A stretch of 64,000 bases of DNA from Metellina segmentata (Eukaryota > Arthropoda > Arachnida > Araneae > Tetragnathidae): assembly GCA_947359465.1 (NCBI GenBank), contig OX375878.1, forward strand, positions 73,524,416 through 73,588,415, read 5' to 3'. A model generated the notes under the pieces. That model searched no databases and had not been told where the DNA came from. It was given only the letters and a program-made list of their open reading frames with translations. The number at the start of each line of letters is the position of its first letter. Positions within the stretch are counted from its first letter, which is position 1. Shown here piece after piece: positions 46,501-56,935 of the stretch. The position numbers and the translations under genes were made by a program.

Positions 46501-46895
46501 TGTAATCTCTGGCCATTTTGGATTACATGTGAACGTGATAAATAAACACGGTCGTCCATATTCGCGCACGTAAGCCATAGCATCCTGTATATATTCTTGC
46601 ATATGACGTGGACTGCCTACGTACGATGATGGTAAAATGACAGAGTTACCAATTTCGGCGACGTCGGCGTTGTTGTTAATAGCGTCTCTTAAGTGAATGT
46701 ACTCTTCCGCACGCAGCTTGAGTTGATTATATCGTAAGTATCGTAGTCGTTCACCCTCTATCTTCGCGTACATGTCGACCATGAATTGTTGACAAAGCTC
46801 ACGACATCGTAGAATGACGTTGTCCAGGCCGCGCCAAATCATTAATCGGTACGCATAATAATCTTTCGAGCTAACGTTCTTGTTTGTTTCAGCTC
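43539..46895 (-). pseudogene. Helitron Rep-helicase, exon 2 (Rep core and Pif1-like helicase)
   Basis: Motifs in order are: GRPCLFITFTCNPKWPEI (Rep motif 1), RGLPHAHILVWL (the HUH motif), YICKYVHK (catalytic tyrosine region), LDAPGGTGKTFL (Walker A), IIIWDECTMAHK (Walker B), SGDFRQTLPVIP, LLRNLNPPRLCNGTRL and AFAMTINKSQGQT (helicase motif VI region). It ends at a natural-looking stop after LFVLAKDGLTKNIV. Frameshifts lie near 46000, 45540, 44487 and 43765, and a TAA stands at about 44407 where a codon such as TCA is expected. The protein would nick and unwind DNA for rolling-circle transposition; this copy cannot make it. Confidence 0.88.
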
Positions 46896-46997
46896 CTGTA
46901 ATAATATATTTATGAATATTAATTTAAATTAATTCCGTTCAATAATTTAATTGTTTTGTTAAATGGTTAATGATCAAGTTCATAATAAATGAAGTAC
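46896..46997 (-). other. 102-bp spliceosomal intron in the Helitron gene
   Basis: Exon 1 ends ...GACCCTGTATCAG-type sequence (codons D-P-V-S then G) at 46998. The next bases are GTACTT, and ATTATTACAG ends the insert at 46896. Joining 46998 to 46895 restores DPVSGAETNKNV, the uninterrupted sequence I expect for Helitron Rep proteins here. Removal is in phase 1 and needs no frame repair, so this is an intron and not a lesion. Confidence 0.8.
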
Positions 46998-48139
46998 CTG
47001 ATACGGGATCTCGTTGTTTTATGTTTATGCAATATCCGTCTTGCCCCTTCCAGAATATTAGCGGATATTGGAGAGCGTCATATGAACGATGTGTATCAGC
47101 AATGAACTGAAGATTATTATTTCTTCTACGAATCACAATTTCTCGTGTACCTGTACGATCGCCAACCATGATTCCAGCAACGTCTTCAACAACAGGTGCA
47201 TTGAATCTACGAATATGTTCTCCAGCTGGTGTTTTATCAGGATTAATGACAATAGCGTGATTATCGCTTTGTAATTTGTGCATGTGTGATTTGAATATTT
47301 TCAACAATTCATTGTGCTCGTTCAATAGAGCGTCCAAGTCGCTAACGATGCGCCTGGCAAAAAATGAATCAAAGTTATTATAGTCACAACGTGCATTCAC
47401 GCGATTGGCAAGTGCGCTTCCGGAATCCTCGCCGCCCATGAAGTAGATTTGTAAAAATTTATGTGGTTCGTTTGGCATTGGCAGCAATGAGCCCATTTTA
47501 TGATAAACTTGGCCTCTGATTTTGAATGTAGAATTGTATTGTTGACCATTAGCATTAGTATTTCGAACTATTTCTGTTGCTCCAAACGATGTCATTTGAA
47601 AGCATGAATTGAATGTTCGAATTGACTTCAGGAATACGTTAGAATCTGGATCCGTGCCGATAAGTAAACCGTTCAATGGTTCAGGTGGTGTTTCAATTTC
47701 AGGTAGTTGCACTTTTCCTGACGCGCAACACATCCCAGGTGGCTCATTTTTGAATTTGAGAGCATGACAATGCGGACATTCCTTATCCATAGCACCAATT
47801 ACCACTTTTGAATGAGCATAATATTCAATATCAGGCTCATACTGGAATGCTAGACGCAAAAATGAATAAGATGTAAATGCACGATGTACCTGTTGGCGTT
47901 GTTGGTCATTTGTTCTGCGTCTATTAACCGTAAAACGGCGTGATTGTCGTTGTTCTAAACGTATAACTTCATTGCGCTCAGCTCGTATATCTTCTGATTG
48001 TTCTTGACGCAATTGCTGCATGCTCACACGTGCATCAGCATTTTGTTGCTGGACTGGTTCTTTGGGATCTTTTATCTCTCATACTTCTGGACCTACTTGT
48101 ATTACGGCTCAAATCAGCCCCTTTGCGTTTTCTTGGCAT
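46998..48139 (-). pseudogene. Helitron Rep-helicase, exon 1 (N-terminal part)
   Basis: A start codon at 48139 opens MPRKRKGADLSRNTSRSRS, a basic N-terminus usual for Helitron proteins. A frameshift near 48050-48070 moves the reading into QNADARVSMQQLRQEQSEDI. The remainder, down to 46998, is open. It includes the putative zinc motif CPHCHALKFKNEPPGMCC, LPEIETPPEPLNGLL and YHKMGSLLPMPNEPHKFLQI, and ends DPVSG at the intron. No further stop is seen in this part. Confidence 0.82.
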
Positions 48140-48254
48140 TGCTCACTGTACAAAACACATATAAATAGAATTAATGAAATAACTTCATTGCGCTCAGCTC
48201 GTGTATCTTCTGATTGTTCTTGACGCAATTGCTGCATGCTCACACGTGCATCAG
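47963..48254. repeat. 77-bp direct duplication at the Helitron gene start
   Basis: The bases 47963-48038 (AACTTCATTGCGCTCAGCTC to TGCATCAG) recur at 48178-48254 with about one difference, in the same orientation. The second copy is upstream of the start codon in gene sense. Confidence 0.85.
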
Positions 48255-48926
48255 TATCGGCCAGGATTATAGCGAAAATATTAGTTTTGTGAAAAAAAAA
48301 TTTGAAATAATAGTTGTAAAAAATTCAATCAATTATATAAAAAAAAGTATACTTACAACACAAAAGCCGTTGTTGGTTGGAGCTCGTGACACGTGTTGAG
48401 TACTTTTAAGGTTATGTAAATCACTTGTTTAACTAAAACTTGATTAACTGAACTAATCGTGCCAAATACACGCGCGGCAAATTTTAAGAATCTAAGATTG
48501 GTAACACTAAGCATATATCAGGATTAAACTTTAATACAAAAATTAAATGTTTATTTTCTTAAAAAAAATTTTAGATTTTTAATCGAAGTACAGTTAAAAA
48601 CACTATAATTGATCAGTTATCGAGCGGGATGAAAAATGATTAAATTACTAAAATGGCCATAAAAAAATAGGGGTTGGTGATAAAAAAGTAAAAATTAAGG
48701 GTTGTATGTATTTTTTAATGCCACATTATAAAAAAATAAAAACAAAACATTTCGTCAAAAAATTAAAAAAATAAATTTTAAGGGTGAACAACCTTTATCA
48801 CTTAGGGGTATGGAAAATAGATAGTAGCCGATTCTCAGACCTACTGAATACGCATATAAAATTTGGTAAAAATCGGTAAAGCCGTTTCGGAGGAGTACGG
48901 TAACTAACATTGTGACATGGAAATTT

Positions 48927-48943
48927 TATATATTATATATATA

Positions 48944-48988
<45 letters not shown>
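48927..48988. repeat. (TA)n tract between two Helitron-type elements
   Basis: TA-rich run with one TTT interruption. It separates the Helitron 5' end from the next Helitron-like copy. Confidence 0.9.
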
Positions 48989-48989
<1 letters not shown>

Positions 48990-49369
48990 AAAAATGTTAC
49001 CGCCGCCGACGACGACGACGCCGCAGGATTGAAAACTGTGTTGTTTAGCTCGATTCTTAGACGGTTTCCCAAGAAAGTACTGATCGGAAAAAAACAAAAT
49101 TAACATGGTTTGTTCTTCATCGTATTCCCTGGACAATTCTTAAGATTTTTTTTTCCGATGCGGCTATTAGTTTAGGGTTTATTAAGTGTCAAAATTGAAG
49201 AAGCGAAATTTCTTCCGCGAGTGAGCAAAACACATTCAAATTTTCAGTCTTCAGCCGTGAGTTTTTTTTTTAAGAGTACCTCTCAACGTAAATTTTTGCA
49301 GCTCATCAAGTTTTTTTTTTAATTTCAATTTGGTTCTTGATAGTATTTTTTTGAAATTCGGGAAAAATC

Positions 49370-49930
49370 GGGTCATTTTTGTTACTTTTTTTTAAAACTG
49401 CCGTATCTATATCTTATTACTATTAGTTTTTAATTTTTAAAATATCGCAGTATACCTCAGAATGTACTCTTTCTTACGGTACTATTATTTTTGAAATCGG
49501 TTAATAATTAAATTGGATGCGATCAAAAGTAGGTCATACAAAATTCGGAATCTTTGGATATTTTCGCTACTTTCTGTTACAACCGTTATATCTACAGAAA
49601 AAACCGTTATTTTTAAAATTTGAGAACATCACTGAATACATTACATTACACTCTTTCTTATGGTACAACTATTTTTAAAATTGGTTAATAAATAAAATCG
49701 ATGCAATTACAAGTTGGTCATACAATTTTCGGAACTTTCAGATCATAATTTCTGATACAAAACTAAAACTGTCATATCTATATCGTATTACTATTAGTTT
49801 TTAATTTTGAAAATATCGCAGTATACGTCAGAATGTACTCTTTATTACGGTACCATTATTTTTAAAATTGGTTCATAAATACATTCGATGCAATCAAAAG
49901 TTGGTGACACAAATTTCGTATTTTCTATTT
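49370..49930 (+). repeat. three ~180-bp tandem repeats in copy 3
   Basis: Units start near 49380, 49570 and 49755. Each contains TCTTATTACTATTAGTTTTT- or related, AATGTACTCTTTCTTACGGT and a GATGCAATCAAAAGTTGGT-type block. Copies 1 and 2 have two units each. Confidence 0.75.
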
Positions 49931-50252
49931 CGCTGAGCATATTTGCGGAGCACATCAGGGTTGTTTTTTTGACTTATCGGGTTTGCCAGATATCAAATTT
50001 ATCGTAGCAACAGTTGCCATAACAACGATTTCTTTTTATTTGGCGAGGAAAAAGGCTCGCTGTTTACCCTCTGTTCTCAGACGGTTTACCGAGAAAGTAC
50101 AAAGTACAGATCGTAAAGTTTGGAGATTAAAACGGTTTACTTAAAATTGTACAGGGAACAAGATGCAGAAGATTTTTTACTCATGCGGCTATTAGTTTTG
50201 AGTGCATTAAGTGTTAAAGTAAAAAAAAGTGAAATCACTTGCGAAAGAAGTA

Positions 50253-50537
50253 TTGGTTTGCGAAGCAAACCAAACGGGATTGCGTAGCAATCCCCGTGAG
50301 TCGGCGAGCGTAAGCGAGCAGGTGGCGAAGTCCTCGATGTGACGTCATGGACTGGAAAGTGAAATCAGGATAATACGAATAATTCAGATGGTTTCACTCT
50401 GCGAAAGGAATGTTGGTTTGCGAAGCAAACCAAATGGCATCTGTGAAAGGAGAGTTGGTTTGCGAAGCAAACCAAATGGGATTGCGTAGCAATCCCCGGG
50501 GGTTGGCGAGCGTAAGCGAGCAGGGGGCGGAGCCCCC
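50253..50537 (+). repeat. array of GNA-triloop hairpins at the element's 3' end
   Basis: Perfect inverted repeats with three-base loops are: TTGGTTTGC-GAA-GCAAACCAA at 50253-50273, 50413-50433 and 50455-50475; GGGATTGC-GTA-GCAATCCC at 50276-50294 and 50478-50496; and GGGGGC-GGA-GCCCCC at 50523-50537. Every loop is GNA closed by a C-G pair. Confidence 0.9.
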
Positions 50538-50551
50538 TAGTATATGAAAAA

Positions 50552-50977
50552 ATGTTGGTGGATCAGGGCGTCATCAGGGAGGAGTCTGACCCAAACAACA
50601 TAAAATGGTGTTTTCTACAAATGAGCAGCATTAGGCTGAAAAAATTGCTCATACACTCCCCCAAACACCACCAAAAAGCAAGTAAAACAAAAACAAAACA
50701 AAATACCAAAACAGAGCAGGAACAAAACGAAATGAAACTCGCAGCCGGGATATCAACAACAACAAGCCTAAAAATTACCACCAAATGTCATCAATTACAC
50801 AATCTAACTTTTATGCTAACATCATACTTCCGATGCAACGAGTCCAAAAAAAAAAAATATGAAAAACCCCAGCCCCTATTCAAAAATATATTCATAAATA
50901 GTAAAAAAATAAAATTGAAAAGCAATTCCCATGGCTCTGAGGAAATTACGAAAAATAATTATTCATGGATTGTGTAG
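50552..50977 (+). other. 141-codon Lys/Asn/Thr-rich open frame, possibly a retroelement ORF1 relic
   Basis: The frame starts 12 bp after the Helitron-like 3' end. It contains KHHQKASKTKTKQNTKTEQE and later YEKPQPLFKNIFINSKKIK. Gag-like ORF1 proteins of jockey-class elements have a low-complexity polar region followed by a PPPIF(V/I)..I blockline, which this vaguely recalls. There is no zinc knuckle. Base composition alone could produce such a frame. Confidence 0.25.
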
Positions 50978-51287
50978 CTGTTGATATTAATAAATCTTTC
51001 AAAAATATTATTAAATAATGAATAAGGGTATTTGTTATTGAGAAGTGTTTTTTAGATATTTACATTGTAATAAAAAGTTTGAATCAGAACTACCAATTTT
51101 TTTGAAACGTACCAATTGACCAGCAATCGTGTTGTAGTATATTCTTTTAGAGATATTGGAGTCCCAAAATATTAATTTAATAACTGTAAATTTAAAATCG
51201 CTGCGTTTATCATATACATTAATGTCAACTTTGCCGCATGAAACAGAAATTTTTAAGTCTAGATACATTATTTTGAAAAAAACTTTT

Positions 51288-51450
51288 GCCTTCAGATAAA
51301 TAATGCTTTTAGTTTTATTGATGATTTAATTGTTTTTAATACTAGCAACATTTCTAATATTTGGAAATCCATCTATCCAGACGAACTTTCTTTAATTAAA
51401 ACCAATCTAGATAACAATAATACTGATTTTCTTGATTTTTTGTGGAAATT
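51288..51450 (+). pseudogene. Penelope-like reverse transcriptase scrap
   Basis: A plus-strand frame reads NAFSFIDDLIVFN, then [16 protein letters not shown] and TDFLDFLW, ending at TGA. The order FxYIDDL, spacer, IYPxEL.L..TN, then FLDL is that of the catalytic region of Penelope-like reverse transcriptases. Phe replaces the usual Tyr in YIDD. Nothing else of the element is recognised. The (TA)n tract follows immediately. Confidence 0.6.
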
Positions 51451-51465
51451 CTTGTGTTCTTGAAA

Positions 51466-52139
<674 letters not shown>

Positions 52140-52440
52140 CATAGCAAAATTTCCTATTGAATTTCCAATGTGATGCCAGTCATTATCAATTGTCTGAAAC
52201 CCTGCGAAAGCAGATACTGCTACTATTCCAAACACTCTTCGTTGTCATACAGTCTTCTCCACACAGTGCTTAACACTCGGCTGCTTAAATGCAACACAGA
52301 ACCCTCCATGGTCGCAATCATCCATTACATAACGTGCCTACTGAAGTGCCCTGTGATCTTAATAGAATTCTCAAAATCTCGCGCAGTTTGCAATCTAGCT
52401 ATTACTGGTAGCATTTATTGAATTCAACCAGAGCTTAATT
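52140..52440 (-). repeat. interspersed repeat family C, copy 3
   Basis: On the minus strand it carries GAATTCAATAAATGCTACC, CTATTAAGATCACAGGGC and AACGAAGAGTG, as in the copies at 37890 and 42140. Confidence 0.5.
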
Positions 52441-53204
52441 CCAGAGGGAAGAATTGCGGTAACCTTCTTTACTTATGCTTTACTTATCTCTGATTGTTTA
52501 TTCCGTTAGCTTGACACAGGCACAAAAACATTTATTATTTACAAAAAGGTAAATGCAAAAGTCAGAACAAACGACGGAAACAATTAACACACAAAGGAAC
52601 AGTTATTTACATTACATTTATTTAGTGACCTAACTAAGATGACAAACTTTACGCGACGCACAAAATCATTTATTATTCATAAAATTATATGAAATTGCGA
52701 GTAAATGTATGCACAAAAGGAAACTATAGAGTTACTAGACATTACACTATTTAGATCTAATAATTCAAACGTATGAGTTTTTAGAATATTTAATATTCTC
52801 TCTGAAATTGGTTGATAAAACTGTCCTTTTCAATCGAAAATATAAATAATAATATTCAAGAAATACCTAATAACAAGAGAATATTATGTATATTATATAA
52901 CAGTATGACCGCAGTCACAGCACAAATTCTTTTTCAGACAAAACTATGATTTAATGTATCTGGCAAGCTTTATATAGTTTGTACTTCTGAAAAAAAATGT
53001 TTCGAATTCCATTGGAAAAATGGACATAGATTAATGATAAATGAAACAATTGTCAAAATAAATCTTAATATAGGAATATGCCTGGCCCCAGTTTGAATGC
53101 ATGCTTGGCATTTCCTCTGCATGCAATCAATGAAGCACCAACGCTGCAATAGGTAGCCATTTTTAACCAATGGTAAAGTTCATTTTATTCTCTTTGTGGT
53201 TGTC
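52441..53204. other. intron, no recognisable feature
   Basis: No supported feature. Confidence 0.5.
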
Positions 53205-53320
53205 TCAACGAGGTATCTAGACATTAACAAAACTGACCAAATCTTGATGAATGAGATAGCAAGTAAATGAATGATATAGCAATTAAAAATGACCAGATTT
53301 TGAATTCGTCATATCTATAT
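53205..53320. repeat. palindromic-core interspersed repeat, copy 3
   Basis: Shares TCAACGAGGTATCTAGACATTA, degenerate, and GACCAAATCTTGATGAATGA / GACCAGATTTTGAATTCGTC with the other copies. Confidence 0.6.
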
Positions 53321-53321
53321 T

Positions 53322-53440
53322 ATATACTATGTTATACTTTATATACTATGTTATACTTTACATACTATGTTATACTTTAGGTACTATGTTATACTTTAGA
53401 TACTATGTTATACTTTAGATACTATGTTATACTATATATT
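53322..53440. repeat. 19-bp minisatellite, left array
   Basis: About six copies of TACTATGTTATACTTTAGA with minor variants. Confidence 0.9.
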
Positions 53441-53484
53441 ACTGTCTACATGAATGTTCTAGAAGATCCTACTCAAATAGGAAA

Positions 53485-54132
53485 ATGTACATATTTAGTG
53501 ACAGTCAAGCAACCTTAAAGGCGATAAATTCATTTCAAATAAGCTCCAAACTTGTTTGGGAATGTAGGAACCTTCTACAAGACTTCGGGACCCATAAAAG
53601 GATATTTCTTACTTGGGTGCCAGGGCATACTGGTGTAGAAGGAAATGAAAATGCAGATAAGCTCGCCAAACTGGGAACTGCAGACCTACCTTTAAGTCCT
53701 GAACATTTTTGAGGGATCTCTAAGACTACCGCAAAAAGGGTGATAGGAGAAAAAATGCTTAAAGAAACTACAAAAAAGTGGAAGCAAACCACCGATCAAA
53801 AACATCTGAGGCTTATGATTCAAGAACCTTCCATGAAAATATAATCTCATATCCTTCGTCTTAGCAGGGATAGGATGAGGGTGATAGTTGGATTTCTCAC
53901 ATGCCACTATCACCTAAGAAAATACCTACATAGGATGGGAATCTTTAAAGAAGAACCTCTATGAAGGAAATGCAATATGGTGGAGGAAACAGCCCACCAT
54001 ATACTTTTTGAATGCGAAGCTCTGCTTCACATAAGGTACTCAAGTCTAGGTCTTGGAACAGAACTTGATACAATTCACGAAGAACCTGTCAAAAGCCTTT
54101 TGGCCTTTCTTAAGGAATCTGGTTTTCTTTGA
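53485..54132 (+). pseudogene. non-LTR retrotransposon RNase H and C-terminal region
   Basis: One frame of 216 codons runs from MYIFSDSQATLKAI (RNase H aspartate block) through WVPGHTGVEGNENADKLAKL (RNase H histidine/aspartate block). It continues to CNMVEETAHHILFECEAL, a Cys/His block common at the end of jockey/R1-type polyproteins, and a final TGA at 54130. Three in-frame stops (53710, 53842, 53962) interrupt it but there is no frameshift. Only point changes therefore separate it from a readable frame, so the copy is fairly young. The reverse transcriptase is missing on the left. Confidence 0.75.
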
Positions 54133-54223
54133 CAGGAGTGTAGAAAACAATGGCGTTTGGTGCAATATTCCCTAGTGGAATCAGCACCTAGGGCTTTCCT
54201 GACCTCCCCACTCACTATGACTG

Positions 54224-54330
54224 TGTTATACTTTATATACTATGTTACACTTTAGATACTATGTTATACTTTAGATACTATGTTATACTTTAGATACTAT
54301 GTTATACTTTATATTCTATGTTATACTATA
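54224..54330. repeat. 19-bp minisatellite, right array
   Basis: Five to six copies of the same TACTATGTTATACTTTAGA unit as the left array, same orientation, starting about 90 bp after the retrotransposon stop. Confidence 0.9.
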
Positions 54331-54344
54331 TTTTTATTTGACAG

Positions 54345-54608
54345 GTGTGTTTGACTGTAGTTACTCTACTTGGCCTTGAATTATCCTCTTTAAAAAAGGA
54401 ATTACGTACTGCAGCATTGTATAGTCTTGGGTACTGTTCGAGGATTTTATTTCCTTTTCTTCGGACCATTTGTAGACAAATCAGTGAATACATTCAGATC
54501 AGATTGGCTACGGATTCATGTCAAACTATACAAGAGATCATTGTGTATGAGTTTTACTCAATAATTTTGGAGAACATATATATCGCATCCCAACTTCTTT
54601 CCAGATAA
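54345..54608 (+). other. 88-codon open frame, possibly a membrane-transporter exon relic
   Basis: TTTTTATTTGACAG before it looks like a splice acceptor. The frame reads LTVVTLLGLELSSLKKELRT and later SRILFPFLRTICRQISEYIQ. A weak resemblance to the ELxxxxKR...A....GY..G...LP..AY..R....+Q pattern of SLC22-type organic cation transporters is possible. It ends at TAA with no donor. I cannot confirm a gene. Confidence 0.2.
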
Positions 54609-55171
54609 TGTCTAATTCTACCTGGAAATATCCATTAGCAATTCAGAATTCCCCTACGTCAAACTTAATCCAACTCTCTTATTTAGATGATTTTGAGAGG
54701 AATACAAACATGAGATCTAGGAAAAGTCCTTACTTTTGTGTGGGAGGCGTGTGTAACGTAATCGTATGCAAATCTTCGCCACTATAAATTTCAGTTTCAA
54801 ATCGGCAGGTGTCGTGACATGTTCAAGTCTGGAGTATAAATACCATGTCTTTAGAACACTCTTTTGCTTCTTCTTGCATTATTTATTGATGTGCAATATC
54901 AACCTTTTGCCGGCTCTAGTTTCTTAAAAGCCAGATCAGTTCATGCTTTATTTTAAATATTTTAAGTTTGATGTTATCGTTTTAAGTTATACTCGTTTAC
55001 AGTCGTTTAAATAAACTATGATAAGTTTACAACTCGATTTTTTTTATTCACCAACTGTACAGAGTAAGTTTTTGTTATTTATAAAAGGGTTATCTCGGCT
55101 ATCAACAAACACTGACCTATAGAAAAAGCTATTAGAATTTCTATTGCTACAAGATTGTTCGCAGCATTCTC
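54609..55171. other. intron, no recognisable feature
   Basis: No supported feature. Confidence 0.5.
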
Positions 55172-55215
55172 ATCAATAGCTCCAGTACGACGTAAATTAA
55201 AATACCTACCTACCA
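55172..55215 (+). mobile_element. SINE 3' tail fragment
   Basis: CATCAATAGCTCCAGTACGA followed by CGTAAATTAAAATACCTACC matches the tail of the SINE at 38445-38790. Confidence 0.5.
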
Positions 55216-55804
55216 CAACAAGCTAAAGCATACTTGTTCTTCATTTGGTTTTAAATAACAAGAAATTGTCTTCAAAAGATTTAATAGGTGGCTTTCCTGG
55301 GATTGGTTTTCCTGAAAGTTTTCCAATTCTAAGAGCTACTGATTCTTTTATATGATCCTAAGACTAATAATAAACCGTGTTGTCGTTTCAGACTGTATCA
55401 GGTCCATATACATAGTGTATCATACCCATATACGTAGTATATTAGGTCCAGATTAGGTCCTTTCAGAATGTAACAGCTGACTGTATTATACATAACTGTA
55501 TTATAATGTATCAGCCAACATCCCTATATCTTAAAGAATAAGGTAAACAATTTCTTTACTACATAAATAACAATATTCCCGGAACGCCGTAAACAGCCCG
55601 ATGCGTTGCCTCAAGTCCTTCTAGAGAAGCAAGGCTTTAAAATTCAAAAATGGCTTTCTAAAAAGGAAATTTACTTATGCAAAATTATTATCGAGAATCC
55701 ACTAAGCAAAGGACTTCATTGTGATAAATTAGAATATTATGGGAACCAGAATATCGCATCTAAAATGCAAATGTAAACATTCATCTGTGCGTATGTATTT
55801 CTAA
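55216..55804. other. intron with short local repeats
   Basis: Around 55385-55510 short phrases such as TATCAGGTCCATATACATAG recur with variation. No coding remnant. Confidence 0.4.
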
Positions 55805-56257
55805 CTAGTCATTTCGTGGCTAGCCCGGCGTTGCCCGTGCCATTTGCTTTTGTGGGGTTATTGATTTTCTTCTCAAACCAAATGGGAATTCGTAGCCTAT
55901 AGGATAACAGCCATAACGGAGTTGCACGTGGTGTTGGTTTGCGGGAATTCGTAGCCTATTGGATAACAGCCATCACGGATTCCCATTTGGTTTGCTGATA
56001 ACAGCCATAACGGAGTTGATCAAAATTCAGAAGCTTCTTTTTTTTCCGGAGCCAAAGATTAAAGAGGTGAAAGAACTTAGAAATTAATTTTAAAGTGTTC
56101 TAGATTGAATTTTAAAATTCACCACGACCCAAAAATTCCAAACAATTCAGACTACCTGTGTGCCGAATCCCATTACTGTAAATGCCATAGATTCGTCAGG
56201 ACTTTGCGTGCAGAAAACAAACAGACAGTCAAACACTTCTTTTTACAATAGTAGAGA
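55805..56257 (-). mobile_element. small Helitron-type element
   Basis: The minus strand ends GGGCAACGCC-type hairpin sequence, then CTAG at 55805 with T next. It begins near 56257 with TCTCTACTATTGTAAAAAGA and CCTGACGAATCTATGGCATT, like the fragment at 40700-41043. The base after the TC end is not the expected one, so that junction is uncertain. Inside, a ~60-bp phrase with GAATTCGTAGCCTATAGGAT and AACAGCCATAACGG is repeated two to three times. Non-coding, about 450 bp. Confidence 0.6.
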
Positions 56258-56554
56258 CACAGGAACCCTTATACATTTACATCATCGCCAAAATGGCGGC
56301 CTGGATTTGATTTGAAAACTCAACCTTCTAATAGCCATCAAGTATTGCAAAAAATGGAGACGTCTTTTATGTAACAACATTTCTTATGTATCTATGCATT
56401 TTATCGTAACTATACTTGACATCTTATCGCACGTTTTGTCGAGATTTTTGTTCCTTAATTACTGAACGGCTATATACGTATAAATTAGTCATACCCTTAA
56501 ATTTGTTACTCGTACAAAAATTTCATAAGTGCGCGATTCCTCAACAATCCTGGT

Positions 56555-56752
56555 CATTATCTTAACGAGGTATCTCGTTATTACCAAAATTTAGCAGATC
56601 TTAATGGACGAATATCTCGTCATTGGAAGAAAACTGACCAGATCTTGATTTCGTCCTCATTAAACAATCGGCAATACCTTGATTTTGAGATATGTCGTTA
56701 CTAGCAAAATGTATCTTATCTAAAAGGAAGATATATCTCGTCGAAACCACAA
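56555..56752. repeat. palindromic-core interspersed repeat, copy 4
   Basis: Contains AACGAGGTATCTCGTTATTA, GACGAATATCTCGTCATT, CTGACCAGATCTTGAT and ATATATCTCGTCG: four degenerate units of the family. Confidence 0.7.
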
Positions 56753-56935
56753 AAATAATAGGTATAAATTACCAAACTGCAATACTTGCTATCCAAGTTT
56801 GAAAACGTTGCAATAAAAGCTTTTTCTATTTGATGTCATATTCATCAAACTACTTTTACTAGTAAAATAAAATATTTTACCCAGAAAAAAGATCTTGCAA
56901 ACATAAAATTTCTTAGTGCGATAAAATAGACTTAC

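Larger units (their letters stand above)
43279..48935 (-). mobile_element. Helitron with complete but broken Rep-helicase gene
   Basis: On the minus strand the 3' end is GGCAAA-ACAACG-TTTGCC (hairpin), then GGGTCAG and CTAG, followed by T: the standard Helitron hairpin, CTRR terminus and A|T insertion. The 5' end region reads TGTCACAATGTTAGTTACCG and CTCCTCCGAAACGGCTTTAC. I recognise this from arthropod Helitrons, though the exact TC start is lost in (TA)n near 48930. The coding part runs 48139 to 43539. Size, about 5.65 kb, suits an autonomous element, but several lesions disable it. Confidence 0.88.
48989..50540 (+). mobile_element. Helitron-like non-autonomous element, copy 3
   Basis: The longest copy, about 1.55 kb. 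It ends AGGGGGC-GGA-GCCCCCTAG at 50540 with T next, a hairpin that runs directly into CTAG. The last 300 bp carry a series of short hairpins. The middle has three ~180-bp tandem repeats. Near its start is a run of GACGACGACG, then a block shared inverted with copies 1 and 2. No coding capacity is seen. The 5' TC terminus is not identified. Confidence 0.7.

Noticed and set aside
46842..46998. Frameshift between the first two Helitron coding pieces
   Set aside because: A GT-AG intron explains the break exactly and restores the expected protein without repair.
43791..48399. Plus-strand open frames across the Helitron (for example 43791-44165, 45755-46186, 47089-47274)
   Set aside because: Antisense to the recognised Rep-helicase; no independent motif.
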